From assembly GCA_009841235.1 (NCBI GenBank), contig VXMH01000061.1, forward strand, positions 1 to 64,000: a stretch of DNA of 64,000 bases, read 5' to 3'. The stretch comes from Caldilineaceae bacterium SB0661_bin_32 (lineage in GTDB: Bacteria > Chloroflexota > Anaerolineae > Caldilineales > Caldilineaceae). Each line of letters opens with the position of its first letter. Position 1 is the first letter of the stretch. A program made the translations under genes and the position numbers. The notes under the pieces are model-generated. The model searched no databases. It was not told where the DNA came from and saw nothing but the letters and a program-made list of their open reading frames with translations. Positions 9,041-16,993 of this stretch are shown piece by piece.

Positions 9041-10366
9041 TCAGGCGTATTCCAGAATCGGCTCCAACTGCCACGGGGTCTGCATAACGCCGTTTGTGAA
9101 GGCAAGAGGCGTTTCACCGGTGATGGCAAGACGTGGATGGCTCTCGACTTCTGCTCGCAGGCTGGGGCTGACGTAGAAGTCCTCCAGGGTCAGGGTATCG
9201 CGGATGAAGACCATTTTGGCCGCGTCCTGGGGTTCGGCGCAGATGCGCAGCGCGACTTCGAGGGCGCGTTCATCGTCGGCGAAGGTAAGGGGCAGGTGGG
9301 AGCGGGTGGCGCTGAAGATGCCGGATGTGACGGCGTTCATGTAGGTGGCCTGCCAGTCGATCTTGCGGAAGACCCGCTCGGTGGTCACGTTGGCGAGGCC
9401 GAGGCCGGAGACATTGCCGTGGGTCTCTTCGGTCAGATCGAGGACGGTGATGATGGCGACGTCGACTTTGCCGAAGTTTTCGGGCTGGCGGGGGATGCTG
9501 AGGCGGCTGATGACGTTGGTGTCCATGCCGGTGCCGGAGATGTTTTTGCCCAGGTCGCGTACGACAAGTATATCCACGGCCTCAAAGGGGATTTGAGCCA
9601 GGTAGTCCTTGGCCTTGACCAGAAGGTCTGCCTCTTTCTTCGTGCCCACCTCGGCGGCGGTCAGGCCGGCGATGAGGGCGGTGTCTTCGTAGGCGTTTTC
9701 GACAGGGCAGATGGCGCCGCGGAAGTTGGTGTTCGTCTCGTAGACGCGGGCGGCCGGCTCCAGATACATCTGGAAATTCCTGCCGCCGCCGCTGTGCATC
9801 ATGGATGCGCCGTGTTGTTTGCCCCAGCCGATGACACACATTTTGGAGGGGCCGCTTTCAAGGTGGCTGCGGAAATCGGTGTGGGGTTTGATACGGCTGA
9901 CGAGGATGGCGTGGTCGGCGGTTATTGAGTCTTTGCCCTGGCAGACTGCCGGTCCGTTTGGGATATGGCCAATCTCGGCCACCTCCATGGTGGCTCTGAG
10001 CTCGACTCCCATGGCCTCAGCGGTAACGCCCATGCCGGCGAGGATCTCTTTCTGTCCTTCGACGGTTGCGCCGCCGTGGCTGCCCATGGCGGGGACGACG
10101 TATGGCTTCATGCCGGCGGCCTTGAGGTGGTCTACGGCGGCGCGCACGATGCGGGCGAGGTTGGCGATGCCGCGGCTGCCTGCGCCGACGGCGACGGAAT
10201 CGCCCGGCTGCATGGGCGCCATGATGCCGCTCTCGTTCAGGGCTTTGCCGACGGCGGCATGGATGTCATCAACCTGTGGTGTGTCGAAGGTCTGGTGGAC
10301 GGCAAGGAGGGTGTCGGGCAGATTGGCGGGGAACCGGATGTCCTGGATATCTTGAAGCAGGTTCAT
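9041..10366 (-). CDS. LarA-like (DUF2088) putative nickel-pincer isomerase
   Basis: 441-residue protein related to lactate racemase LarA and its homologs. The N-terminal domain reads GDSVAVGAGSRGIANLARIV, VPAMGSHGGATVEGQKEIL and ISRIKPHTDF-like VSRIKPHTDF, the positions where LarA carries cofactor-contacting histidines and a lysine. The C-terminal half has VDILVVRDLGKNISGTGMD. LarA proteins racemise or epimerise 2-hydroxy acids with a nickel-pincer nucleotide. No larB/larC/larE cofactor genes are in the window, so they must be elsewhere or the protein works differently. The ATG at 10366 has GGGAGAAG just upstream. It lies before the PdxA-like gene on the same strand, which fits a 2-hydroxy-acid (aldonate/tetronate) epimerase role. 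Confidence 0.65.
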   Translation of the reverse strand: MNLLQDIQDIRFPANLPDTLLAVHQTFDTPQVDDIHAAVGKALNESGIMAPMQPGDSVAVGAGSRGIANLARIVRAAVDHLKAAGMKPYVVPAMGSHGGATVEGQKEILAGMGVTAEAMGVELRATMEVAEIGHIPNGPAVCQGKDSITADHAILVSRIKPHTDFRSHLESGPSKMCVIGWGKQHGASMMHSGGGRNFQMYLEPAARVYETNTNFRGAICPVENAYEDTALIAGLTAAEVGTKKEADLLVKAKDYLAQIPFEAVDILVVRDLGKNISGTGMDTNVISRLSIPRQPENFGKVDVAIITVLDLTEETHGNVSGLGLANVTTERVFRKIDWQATYMNAVTSGIFSATRSHLPLTFADDERALEVALRICAEPQDAAKMVFIRDTLTLEDFYVSPSLRAEVESHPRLAITGETPLAFTNGVMQTPWQLEPILEYA

Positions 10367-10429
10367 AGTTCTTCTCCCTTCGATATGATATTGCTGGCAC
10401 GGCTCACAAGGTTGCTTAGCTTAGCCTCG

Positions 10430-11092
10430 TCAGTCTTCTGACTTACTCAGCCAGTGGGCTTTTATCTCCTCGAATCTACGTAACCGATCCCCAATTTTAG
10501 CGATTTCTTTGGGATAGAATTCAAGCATGACTTCACATAGTTGGAGCATCCACTGTTTGCGAGAATACTGGTGGTTTACCAAAATGTTGTTGGAGTTTGC
10601 AATTTGAATCTGACCCCAACCTAGGGCGCCGACAGTCAGACAATCCCAACTCAAAAACTCAATCGGCACGAAATAGACGCGGGAAAAGTCGGCGTCTGCT
10701 CCCTGAAGGTCGTACTGTACCATAAGGAGCACAAAGTAATTCATATCATCTTCGTACAATCGGGCCAGTCTCTCGACCGAAGTCAAATTCGGCATATTGA
10801 ATTTCGTACTCGTCCGGTGTGACTTGACATCAATGATGTAATAGTTGCCATCAATGTCCCTAAAGGCTAGATCGGCCATCGCCCGGCGAGCGAAATCGGT
10901 CGAATATTCAGACACCCAGTTCCCTAATATACTTTCAAATCTAAGGGCAAGAATATCCTGGATCGCGTCACCGGCCGCGCGGGTGCTTCCAAGTGTGTTG
11001 GGGGAAAGGAAGTCGGACTCCAATTTAAGAAGAGCAAGAGTTTCCCGCTCTATCGAAAAATATGCCTGACTGGAGAAAATTCTGCTCTTCAT
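10430..11092 (-). CDS. Putative type II restriction endonuclease (PD-(D/E)XK)
   Basis: 220 residues from the ATG at 11092. The ORF track start at 11272 lies inside the methyltransferase gene and is rejected. The core MADLAFRDIDGNYYIIDVKSHRTSTKFNMPN carries D...DVK, the PD-(D/E)XK nuclease signature. The rest does not match a family I can name. The identification rests on that motif and on the 4-bp ATGA overlap with an upstream beta-class DNA methyltransferase, the usual tight arrangement of a type II R-M pair in which the protective enzyme is made first. The coding sequence is visibly AT-richer than its neighbours, consistent with horizontal acquisition. The recognition site cannot be inferred. 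Confidence 0.7.
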   Translation of the reverse strand: MKSRIFSSQAYFSIERETLALLKLESDFLSPNTLGSTRAAGDAIQDILALRFESILGNWVSEYSTDFARRAMADLAFRDIDGNYYIIDVKSHRTSTKFNMPNLTSVERLARLYEDDMNYFVLLMVQYDLQGADADFSRVYFVPIEFLSWDCLTVGALGWGQIQIANSNNILVNHQYSRKQWMLQLCEVMLEFYPKEIAKIGDRLRRFEEIKAHWLSKSED

Positions 11093-12099
11093 TGCTTGGC
11101 GTGTCCCCCGAAAAGCCGAGGTTGAGTTGCAGAAGAGGTCGCCGATTGTTGCTTCCTGATACTGTTGCCCTGTTCTGCCAGCGTGTTGCGTTCCCAGAAT
11201 ACACCATCGGCATAACCCTGTACCTTCGGGGATTCGACGGCCAGTTCCAAGCGTTTTTCGGCCAGGCAGCAATACTCCCGCTCAATCTCAATGCCCACAA
11301 AGTGGCGTCCCAACTTTTTGGCGACGACCGACGTTGTGCCGGAGCCGAGGAAGGGGTCAAAGACGACAGCGCCTTCGTGCGTGCTCGCCAGAATGACTTT
11401 GGCCAGCAGTTTTTCCGGTTTCTGGGTGGGGTGGTCGGTGTTCTCCGGCATCGACCAGAAGGGAACAGTCAAATCGGTCCACAGATTTGAAGGATGAGTA
11501 AGGCGAAAACGGCCGTTGTCGGCGCTCCGCCAGTCTCTAGGTACGCCATCCTCGTCGGTGTATGGGGCGAGTACACGGCGGGTAAGTTTGACGGCATCTA
11601 CGTTGAACACATATTTGTCGGAAAGCGTGCAGAACCAGATATCCTCGCTGGCGTTTTTCCAGTTGGCTTTTGCGCCTCGCCCCTTCTCCCGCTCCCACGT
11701 TATCCGATTCTGCACAATAAAATAGCGCTGAGCCAACCGGTGAATGGCGGCAGAGGAGCGCCAATCTCCGCACATATACAGCGAGCCGTTCGGTTTGAGT
11801 AGGCCCGCCAGCTGCGGCAGCCAACCAGCCAGCCACTCCTCATACGCCTCCAACGAGCGGGCAGAGAAGGTGTGGCCCCTGAACTGCTTGGAGATATTGT
11901 AGGGCGGATCAACGAAGATAAGGTCAGCGAACCGGGGCGGTAGAAAATCCAATATTCTCAGCGTATTCTGGTGGATGGTCCGATCCAGGATCGCGTCAAC
12001 CTGTACCGGTCCATCCAGTGATAAGAGGCGGCTGCCATAGAGTTCGCGCTCAGCATCACTCAATGAAATGGTACGGTTGCGGGGCGCTCTGGCATTCAT
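11089..12099 (-). CDS. DNA adenine/cytosine-N4 methyltransferase, beta class
   Basis: 336-residue site-specific DNA methyltransferase. Motif IV FVDPPYNI is near residue 80, followed by the target-recognition region, WSMPENTDHPTQKPEKLLAKVI (motif X) and DPFLGSGTTSVVAKKLGRHFVGIEI (motif I and II). The order IV before I defines the beta class (M.HinfI, M.RsrI and relatives). DPPY fits N6-adenine or N4-cytosine methylation. It starts at the ATG at 12099 and precedes the nuclease gene with a 4-bp overlap. It protects host DNA from that enzyme; an orphan regulatory role is less likely given the adjacent nuclease. No controller (C) protein gene is visible. Confidence 0.9.
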   Translation of the reverse strand: MNARAPRNRTISLSDAERELYGSRLLSLDGPVQVDAILDRTIHQNTLRILDFLPPRFADLIFVDPPYNISKQFRGHTFSARSLEAYEEWLAGWLPQLAGLLKPNGSLYMCGDWRSSAAIHRLAQRYFIVQNRITWEREKGRGAKANWKNASEDIWFCTLSDKYVFNVDAVKLTRRVLAPYTDEDGVPRDWRSADNGRFRLTHPSNLWTDLTVPFWSMPENTDHPTQKPEKLLAKVILASTHEGAVVFDPFLGSGTTSVVAKKLGRHFVGIEIEREYCCLAEKRLELAVESPKVQGYADGVFWERNTLAEQGNSIRKQQSATSSATQPRLFGGHAKQ

Positions 12100-12154
12100 A
12101 GTCTCTAACTGCAGTCAGTGGTGTTACCGGAAATTAGCCGCTGTCATTTGCAGT

Positions 12155-12829
12155 TTAACCTTTGACCTTCATCACTATTTCTCGAAGCAGACCTTCGAAA
12201 TCGTCGGTGGCGGCGGTGAAGGCGTCGGAAGCGATCACGAGGGGCGCGCCGAATACGACGATTTCGGCGCCCATTTCGAGCGTTTCGATGGCCTGTTCGA
12301 CGGTCAGCCCACCAACGGCCTGCACGGGGATGTCGACGGCGTCGAGGATGGGCGGCAGGTCGTCGAGGGGACTGAGGCCGGGGATCATGTTGCGTTCGTC
12401 GAAGCCGGTGTGAACGATGATGACATCGACGCCCATGTCCTGGGCCTCTTTGGCGCGACCGGCTTTGTCGGCGCAGAGCATCACATCGCACATGACTTTG
12501 CCGCTGCAGCGTTGTGCCATCTTCACCTGTTCGATGATGCTGGCATCGTGGGCCACACCCATGACGACGACGTAGTCGGCGCCGGCCTGGAACATCATCT
12601 CCGCTTCGAGGCCGGCGCCATCCATTGTTTTGAGGTCGGCGACGATGGGATGATCAGGAAAGGCTTGGCGCATGGCGCGGACGCTGTGCAGCCCCTCCGC
12701 AAGGATCAGCGGTGTGCCGGCCTCCAGCCAGTCTACGCCGGCGCGCACGGCTGCGCCGGCCATGTCCAGGGCCTCGTCGATGGAAGTTACGTCCAGTGAA
12801 ACCTGGATGATAGGTTCTTTTTTCGGCAA
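12155..12829 (-). CDS. HUMPS-family protein (3-hexulose-6-phosphate synthase / KGPDC-like)
   Basis: 224-residue TIM-barrel protein of the orotidine-phosphate-decarboxylase superfamily. IQVSLDVTSIDEAL, VDWLEAGTPLI, IVADLKTMDGAGLEAEMMF (the conserved D.K.MD metal and catalytic residues) and the phosphate-binding IPVQAVGGLTVEQAIE are clear. The subfamily includes 3-hexulose-6-phosphate synthase (formaldehyde fixation) and 3-keto-L-gulonate-6-phosphate decarboxylase (ascorbate/gulonate use). No hxlB isomerase or ula genes are adjacent, so the choice is open. The sugar/uronate context leans to a decarboxylase role. The start is a TTG at 12829, supported by GGAG 7 nt upstream. It is the last gene of the long minus-strand carbohydrate unit. 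Confidence 0.8.
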   Translation of the reverse strand: MPKKEPIIQVSLDVTSIDEALDMAGAAVRAGVDWLEAGTPLILAEGLHSVRAMRQAFPDHPIVADLKTMDGAGLEAEMMFQAGADYVVVMGVAHDASIIEQVKMAQRCSGKVMCDVMLCADKAGRAKEAQDMGVDVIIVHTGFDERNMIPGLSPLDDLPPILDAVDIPVQAVGGLTVEQAIETLEMGAEIVVFGAPLVIASDAFTAATDDFEGLLREIVMKVKG

Positions 12830-12881
12830 AGGTACACTCCGCGGAAGATGGAAAACGGCAGTTTCAGACGCTCAGTCGCGT

Positions 12882-13496
12882 CTATCTACTTGCTTGCGAG
12901 AACAGGTCACTAACGGCGACCCTGAAGCCCTCCAGAAGTACTGATGACGCCGACTCGCCAGCGATGAACGCCCCATGAAGAGCGTATTCCCGTCCGCGTA
13001 AGGTGAGGACGGTGATGGACGCATCGGTGGGATCGACAATCCAGTATTCGGGGATGCCTGATTGTGCGTACTCGCGGCGTTTGGTCACCTTGTCCCTTTC
13101 GGGATCATTGGGGCTTACGATTTCCATGACGAGATCGGCGCCCTTCCAGAACTGTTCGCCCAGTCTGTCGGCGTGTTCGGCGGCCATAAAGACAAGGTCC
13201 GGCTCTCTGAATTTCCCTTGCCCAAGTTGAATTCGCAAGGGGGCAAACATGACGACACCCAGCCCACACTTTTCGACAAACCCCAAGAGCAACCGGTATA
13301 GGAAAGCAACGAGTCTTTGATGCGAAAAGGTAGGCAACGGGAGAACCTCCAACTGCCCTTGCGAGAATTCAATGAGATTATTGGTGTCCAGGGAGAGATA
13401 CTCCTCCTCGCTCCAGTGGCCCTGGGCGGGAAAGAGCTGGGCGATCTCCCAGGTCAGTTCGGCTGTTTTTTCCGGTGTTGCTGTGGGCAGGACCAT
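12882..13496 (-). CDS. Uma2-family protein, tandem copy A
   Basis: 204 residues, Uma2/DUF820 family. The N-terminal GHWSEEEYLSLDTNNLIEFSQGQLEVLP, the central FREPDLVFM and DLVMEIVSPNDPERDKVTKRREYAQSGIPEYWIVDP contain the D...E.x.K nuclease signature. Copy B, 9 bp upstream on the same strand, is a close paralog and shares an almost identical 83-bp segment. No target or partner is known. The pair sits between a zinc dehydrogenase and a HUMPS gene and is probably a passenger in the sugar operon rather than metabolic. Confidence 0.8.
   Translation of the reverse strand: MVLPTATPEKTAELTWEIAQLFPAQGHWSEEEYLSLDTNNLIEFSQGQLEVLPLPTFSHQRLVAFLYRLLLGFVEKCGLGVVMFAPLRIQLGQGKFREPDLVFMAAEHADRLGEQFWKGADLVMEIVSPNDPERDKVTKRREYAQSGIPEYWIVDPTDASITVLTLRGREYALHGAFIAGESASSVLLEGFRVAVSDLFSQASR
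13380..13462. repeat. 83-bp direct repeat, copy A (within Uma2 A)
   Basis: Matches 14001-14083 at 82 of 83 positions (a single G/C difference by eye), far above the divergence of the rest of the two genes. It encodes the N-terminal part from LTWEIAQLFPAQGHW to the SLDTN region. This indicates recent gene conversion or a young partial duplication. Confidence 0.85.
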
Positions 13497-13505
13497 CGGT
13501 TTCTT

Positions 13506-14117
13506 TCAACCTACTTCAGAGAACACGGCGGCCACGTCTACCGTGAATCGATCCAGCAGTACGGAGGTCGCGATCTCGCCTGAGACGAACTTTCCATGAA
13601 GGGTATATTCCGAGCCGTGAAGGGTGAGGACGCTAATCGATGAATCAACCGGCTCGACGATCCAGTACTCGGGGATGCCGGCCTGCGCGTACTCGCGGCG
13701 TTTGGTCACTTTGTCCCTTTCGGCATCATGGGGGCTGACGACTTCCATGACGAGATCTGCGCCCTCCCAGAACTTGTCTGAACGACGGTCATCATGCTCA
13801 GTTCGCATGAACAGGATATCGGGCTCTCTGAATTTGCCTGGCCAGAGTTGGACCCGCATGGGAGCCAGTAGGACTGTGCCTAGTTTCCCTTCAAGGACAA
13901 AGTTACGCAGAAGCTCAAACAGGGCTATGACCAGCAGCTGATGCGACTGGGTGGGCATCGGCAGGACCTCCATCTGCCCGTGAGAGAATTCGATAAGGTG
14001 ATTGGTGTCCAGGGACAGATACTCCTCCTCGCTCCAGTGGCCCTGGGCGGGAAAGAGCTGGGCGATCTCCCAGGTCAGTTCGGTTGCGTCCTCGGGTTTC
14101 GTCATCGGGTAGGCCAT
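13506..14117 (-). CDS. Uma2-family protein, tandem copy B
   Basis: 203 residues starting at MAYPMTKPEDATELTWEIA (ATG at 14117, GAGG upstream; the ORF track start at 14165 is rejected). Core: KFREPDILFMRTEHDDR, DLVMEVVSPHDAERDKVTKRREYAQAGIPEYWIVEP, with the D...E.x.K motif of the Uma2 nuclease-like fold. Strongly similar to copy A over the N-terminus and the catalytic core and more different in the middle. It begins 45 bp after the dehydrogenase gene stop. Confidence 0.8.
   Translation of the reverse strand: MAYPMTKPEDATELTWEIAQLFPAQGHWSEEEYLSLDTNHLIEFSHGQMEVLPMPTQSHQLLVIALFELLRNFVLEGKLGTVLLAPMRVQLWPGKFREPDILFMRTEHDDRRSDKFWEGADLVMEVVSPHDAERDKVTKRREYAQAGIPEYWIVEPVDSSISVLTLHGSEYTLHGKFVSGEIATSVLLDRFTVDVAAVFSEVG
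14001..14083. repeat. 83-bp direct repeat, copy B (within Uma2 B)
   Basis: Second copy of the 83-bp segment described at 13380-13462, 621 bp away. The near identity is confined to the 5' coding part of each gene. Confidence 0.85.
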
Positions 14118-14161
14118 TGTCTGCCTCGTTTCAGTCCCGAACAGATTCGATTTCTCTCGTG

Positions 14162-15202
14162 TCAAGCGTCCAGACGGAGGACGGATTTCACGTTGTCACC
14201 GTGCTCCATGCTTTCGAAGGCCTCTTCCCAATCTTCCAGCGGGTAGATGCCGCCGATGACCGGGGCCAGGTTTACCTGCCCGGTGGAAAGCAGTGTCAGG
14301 ACGCGCTCCCATGTGGGGTAGAGGTGGCTGAAAGTGCCCTGGAGTGTTACGGCTTTGCCCACCAGTGGATCGAGGCTGAAATCGAGTGGCTGCGGGCCCC
14401 AGCCGATCTTGGTAATGCGACCGTTAGGCCGCACCAATTCCAGTGACTGTTGCAGTGCTTTGCTGACGCCGGTGGCGTCGATGACCAGGTCGGCGCCGAA
14501 GCTGTCGCCCAGAGATTCAATAAGGGCCATGGGATCTTCGCGCTGGATGTTGAGCGTGTAGTCGGCGCCCAATTCGGCCGCTACTTCCATGCGCTTGGCG
14601 TCGGCGTCGGTTCCGAGGACGACGAGGGCGCCGGCGCCGCGGATACGGGCAATTTGGAGGGCCATGATGCCGATCGGGCCCGGGCCCTGGATGACGACCA
14701 GGTCACCGGGTTTCATGGCGGTCTTTTCGACGAGGGCGTTGTAGGCGACGCAGATCGGTTCGGTCAGGGCGGCGTGCTCGTCGGGTACGTTGTCCGGTAC
14801 GCGGTGGAGGATCTGCGGGCGGGCCGCCACGTAGCTTGTCATGGAGCCGTCGGCGAGGGCGCCGTAGCCGAGGCGGCTGGGACAGAGGTTGTAGTCGCCG
14901 CTGAGGCAGTAGACGCAGGCGTCACACACTTCGGCGGCGGTCTCTACAGCCACTCTGTCGCCGATTTCCCAACCGGATACGTCGTCGCCGACATCGACGA
15001 TTACGCCGGCGAATTCGTGGCCCAGGACGAGCGGCAGCGTGATCTCCCACGACTGCATATTGCGCCACATGTGGACGTCGGAGCCGCATACGCCGGTGGC
15101 TTTGACTTCGACCATCACCTGGCCGGGTCCCATTTGGGGTTCGGGGACGTCGCGTATTTCGACTTCTTTATCGCCGTAACCGTATTTGGCAACTGCTTTC
15201 AT
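14162..15202 (-). CDS. Zinc-dependent alcohol/polyol dehydrogenase (sorbitol/threonine dehydrogenase type)
   Basis: 346-residue medium-chain dehydrogenase. GVCGSDVHMWR and LGHEFAGVIVDVG give the catalytic zinc ligands. CDACVYCLSGDYNLC has the four structural-zinc cysteines in the C-x2-C-x2-C-x7-C spacing. VIQGPGPIGIMALQIARI is the Rossmann dinucleotide loop and GTDADAKR follows the second strand, ending near an acidic residue that favours NAD. Length is normal. The start is MKAVAKYGYG at 15202. Members oxidise sugar alcohols or hydroxy amino acids; the position behind an inositol-type isomerase and an esterase suggests a polyol or sugar substrate. Confidence 0.85.
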   Translation of the reverse strand: MKAVAKYGYGDKEVEIRDVPEPQMGPGQVMVEVKATGVCGSDVHMWRNMQSWEITLPLVLGHEFAGVIVDVGDDVSGWEIGDRVAVETAAEVCDACVYCLSGDYNLCPSRLGYGALADGSMTSYVAARPQILHRVPDNVPDEHAALTEPICVAYNALVEKTAMKPGDLVVIQGPGPIGIMALQIARIRGAGALVVLGTDADAKRMEVAAELGADYTLNIQREDPMALIESLGDSFGADLVIDATGVSKALQQSLELVRPNGRITKIGWGPQPLDFSLDPLVGKAVTLQGTFSHLYPTWERVLTLLSTGQVNLAPVIGGIYPLEDWEEAFESMEHGDNVKSVLRLDA

Positions 15203-15244
15203 TGGGGTGACTCGCTTTATTTTGAGCCGATATTGTGTGCACAA

Positions 15245-15456
15245 CTGTCATGCTGCCCCGTTACGGTTCGGGGGCTTAGTTGCGATAGCTGATTATAACC
15301 GATCGGTGGGCGGGCGGGCGAACGCGATGGAATGATGGGGGGCATTCTGGACCAGGAGGACAGCGGCAATGAGTGGTTGTGCAGGGACGAGGAATAGAGG
15401 CTGAAAGTAGCTCGAAGGGTAGTAAGGTGTGACAAGCCTACGTGTTCCGTCTTACC
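15245..15456. other. gap within the carbohydrate gene run, no gene seen
   Basis: About 210 bp between two minus-strand genes. It holds no credible ORF, tRNA or clear terminator. It is long enough for a separate promoter for the dehydrogenase gene, but I see no convincing -35/-10 pair. Confidence 0.35.
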
Positions 15457-16932
15457 CTATCGAACATGGATGTCGGCGAAGTCCATGTAGCGTTCCCAGT
15501 CGTAGGTTGTCACATCGTGCTTGCCGGTGCGAATGTGGTAGCCGATTGTGCTCCTGACGGGCTGGTTGACGGGCGGGAGCTCGTTGACGGCGATGCCTTC
15601 GGTGCCGAGGAGCTTGTAGACGGGGTCGGCGTGAAGTGCTCCCTGGAACTCGCCGTGAGGGTCGGCCCACAGGTCGGCGTCGGCGCTGACCACGTAGACG
15701 GGGCGGGGGGCGACGAGGGCGATGAGCATGTGCTGGTCTATGGGGAGCTCGTCTTCCTTGTCGTTGTAGCGTTTGAAGTTCTCGCAAAACCAGTGGGGGT
15801 AGGTGACGTTGGCATGGCGGGCGGTCTCGCCGAAGCGCCGGCGGAAGAGGGCGGTGCCGCCGCAGCCGGAGTTATTGGGGATGACGAGGGCGAAGCGTTC
15901 ATCCTGGGCACCGGCCCAGAGCGCGGTCTTGCCCAGGCGGGACTGTCCCATCACGGCGACGCGGGTGTGGTCGATGTCGTCGTCGGTCTCGAGATAGTCG
16001 AGCGCGCGGCGCAGGCCCCATGCCCAGGCGCCGATAGCCCCCCATTCGTTGGCGGCCGGTCTGGTCTGTCCGGCCTTGTAGTAGAGGGGGTGGACGCCGT
16101 TCTGGAAGCCGTCATCGTAGTCGGGGTCCAGGTCGCCGTAGTAGACGGTGGCGAGCGCGTAGCCGCGCTCGAGAATGCGCTCGACCGGCCAGCGCGAAAG
16201 TGCCGTTCCGCGGCTGGCCTCGGTGGCGCGGTGGTTGCGTATGCCGCGGTCAATGCGGTTGCGCATCCATTGCTGTGAGAGAGTTATGCCGGGGTCGCTA
16301 TGGATTGAATGGTTGCCCTGAAAGTTGGGGACGAGAAAGGAGGGCGCCGGTTTCGGCTGGCCGTTGGGCTGATAGATGAGAATGTCCATCCGGGGGTCGT
16401 CGCGACGGCCGGTGAAGTAGACTGAGATTTCTTTGCGCGTCGCCTGGCCGTTGAGGGCTTTGTTGTCGATCGAGGTGACTTCAAAGGTCATGGCTTCGGG
16501 CCGGCCGGGCGCCTTGCCGTAGACGTGCTCTTCGAAGAGACGGAGTAGCTCAGGGCGGCGCTCGTCCCTCCACGCAGCGGCATCTGTGACTGCGCGGCCG
16601 TCCGCGAATCGCAACGGATCGGGCAACTCGAACTCAGGTACGCGCGCTTCGTCGTAGTTGACATCCTCGCATTCCCGCACCTCGTTGTACCAGACGCTGG
16701 CCTGGGAACGCGTCGGGTCCAGCTTCAGCGCATATTCGAAGATTTCGGCGGCCAGCGGCTTGTTGTCCTGCAGCCCATAGGCGCGGCCGAGCACTTCGAA
16801 GGTAAAGGAGTGTTCGAGGAGTTCGGGATGGATGTCTACCAGGTGCGTCAGGCTGGAGATCACATATTCCGGCTTGTCCCAGGTTGCCATCTCTTCGAGC
16901 AGAAGGTTCAGTTGCTCAGATACCTTAGCCAT
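15457..16932 (-). CDS. CE15-like glucuronoyl esterase / acetylxylan-esterase-type hydrolase with N-terminal helical (TPR-like) region
   Basis: 491-residue alpha/beta hydrolase. [35 protein letters not shown] is the nucleophile elbow (Ser in G-x-S-R-x-G-K) and following block of carbohydrate-esterase family 15-like proteins. The C-terminal [10 protein letters not shown] provides the catalytic His. CE15 enzymes cleave ester bonds between glucuronate and lignin or alcohols. Residues ~1-85 ([37 protein letters not shown]) look like a TPR-type helical pair instead of a signal peptide, so the protein is predicted to be cytoplasmic, unlike secreted CE15 members. Two in-frame ATGs exist; the one at 16932 has AAGG 8 nt upstream and is preferred over 16938. 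Within the importer operon it may process an imported uronate ester. Confidence 0.72.
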   Translation of the reverse strand: MAKVSEQLNLLLEEMATWDKPEYVISSLTHLVDIHPELLEHSFTFEVLGRAYGLQDNKPLAAEIFEYALKLDPTRSQASVWYNEVRECEDVNYDEARVPEFELPDPLRFADGRAVTDAAAWRDERRPELLRLFEEHVYGKAPGRPEAMTFEVTSIDNKALNGQATRKEISVYFTGRRDDPRMDILIYQPNGQPKPAPSFLVPNFQGNHSIHSDPGITLSQQWMRNRIDRGIRNHRATEASRGTALSRWPVERILERGYALATVYYGDLDPDYDDGFQNGVHPLYYKAGQTRPAANEWGAIGAWAWGLRRALDYLETDDDIDHTRVAVMGQSRLGKTALWAGAQDERFALVIPNNSGCGGTALFRRRFGETARHANVTYPHWFCENFKRYNDKEDELPIDQHMLIALVAPRPVYVVSADADLWADPHGEFQGALHADPVYKLLGTEGIAVNELPPVNQPVRSTIGYHIRTGKHDVTTYDWERYMDFADIHVR

Positions 16933-16993
16933 TGACATTGCCTTGACTGGAGTGCGTGTAGCGTTGTGGTCGGTGCCGTGTCAGGAGGCAAGC

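Noticed and set aside
10430-11272. Longer form of the restriction nuclease starting at 11272
   Set aside because: The extra 60 residues lie within the methyltransferase gene; the ATG at 11092 overlaps its stop in the usual ATGA manner.
12882-14117. Toxin-antitoxin pair
   Set aside because: Both proteins are Uma2-family paralogs of about 200 residues with the same fold; there is no toxin/antitoxin size or motif pattern.
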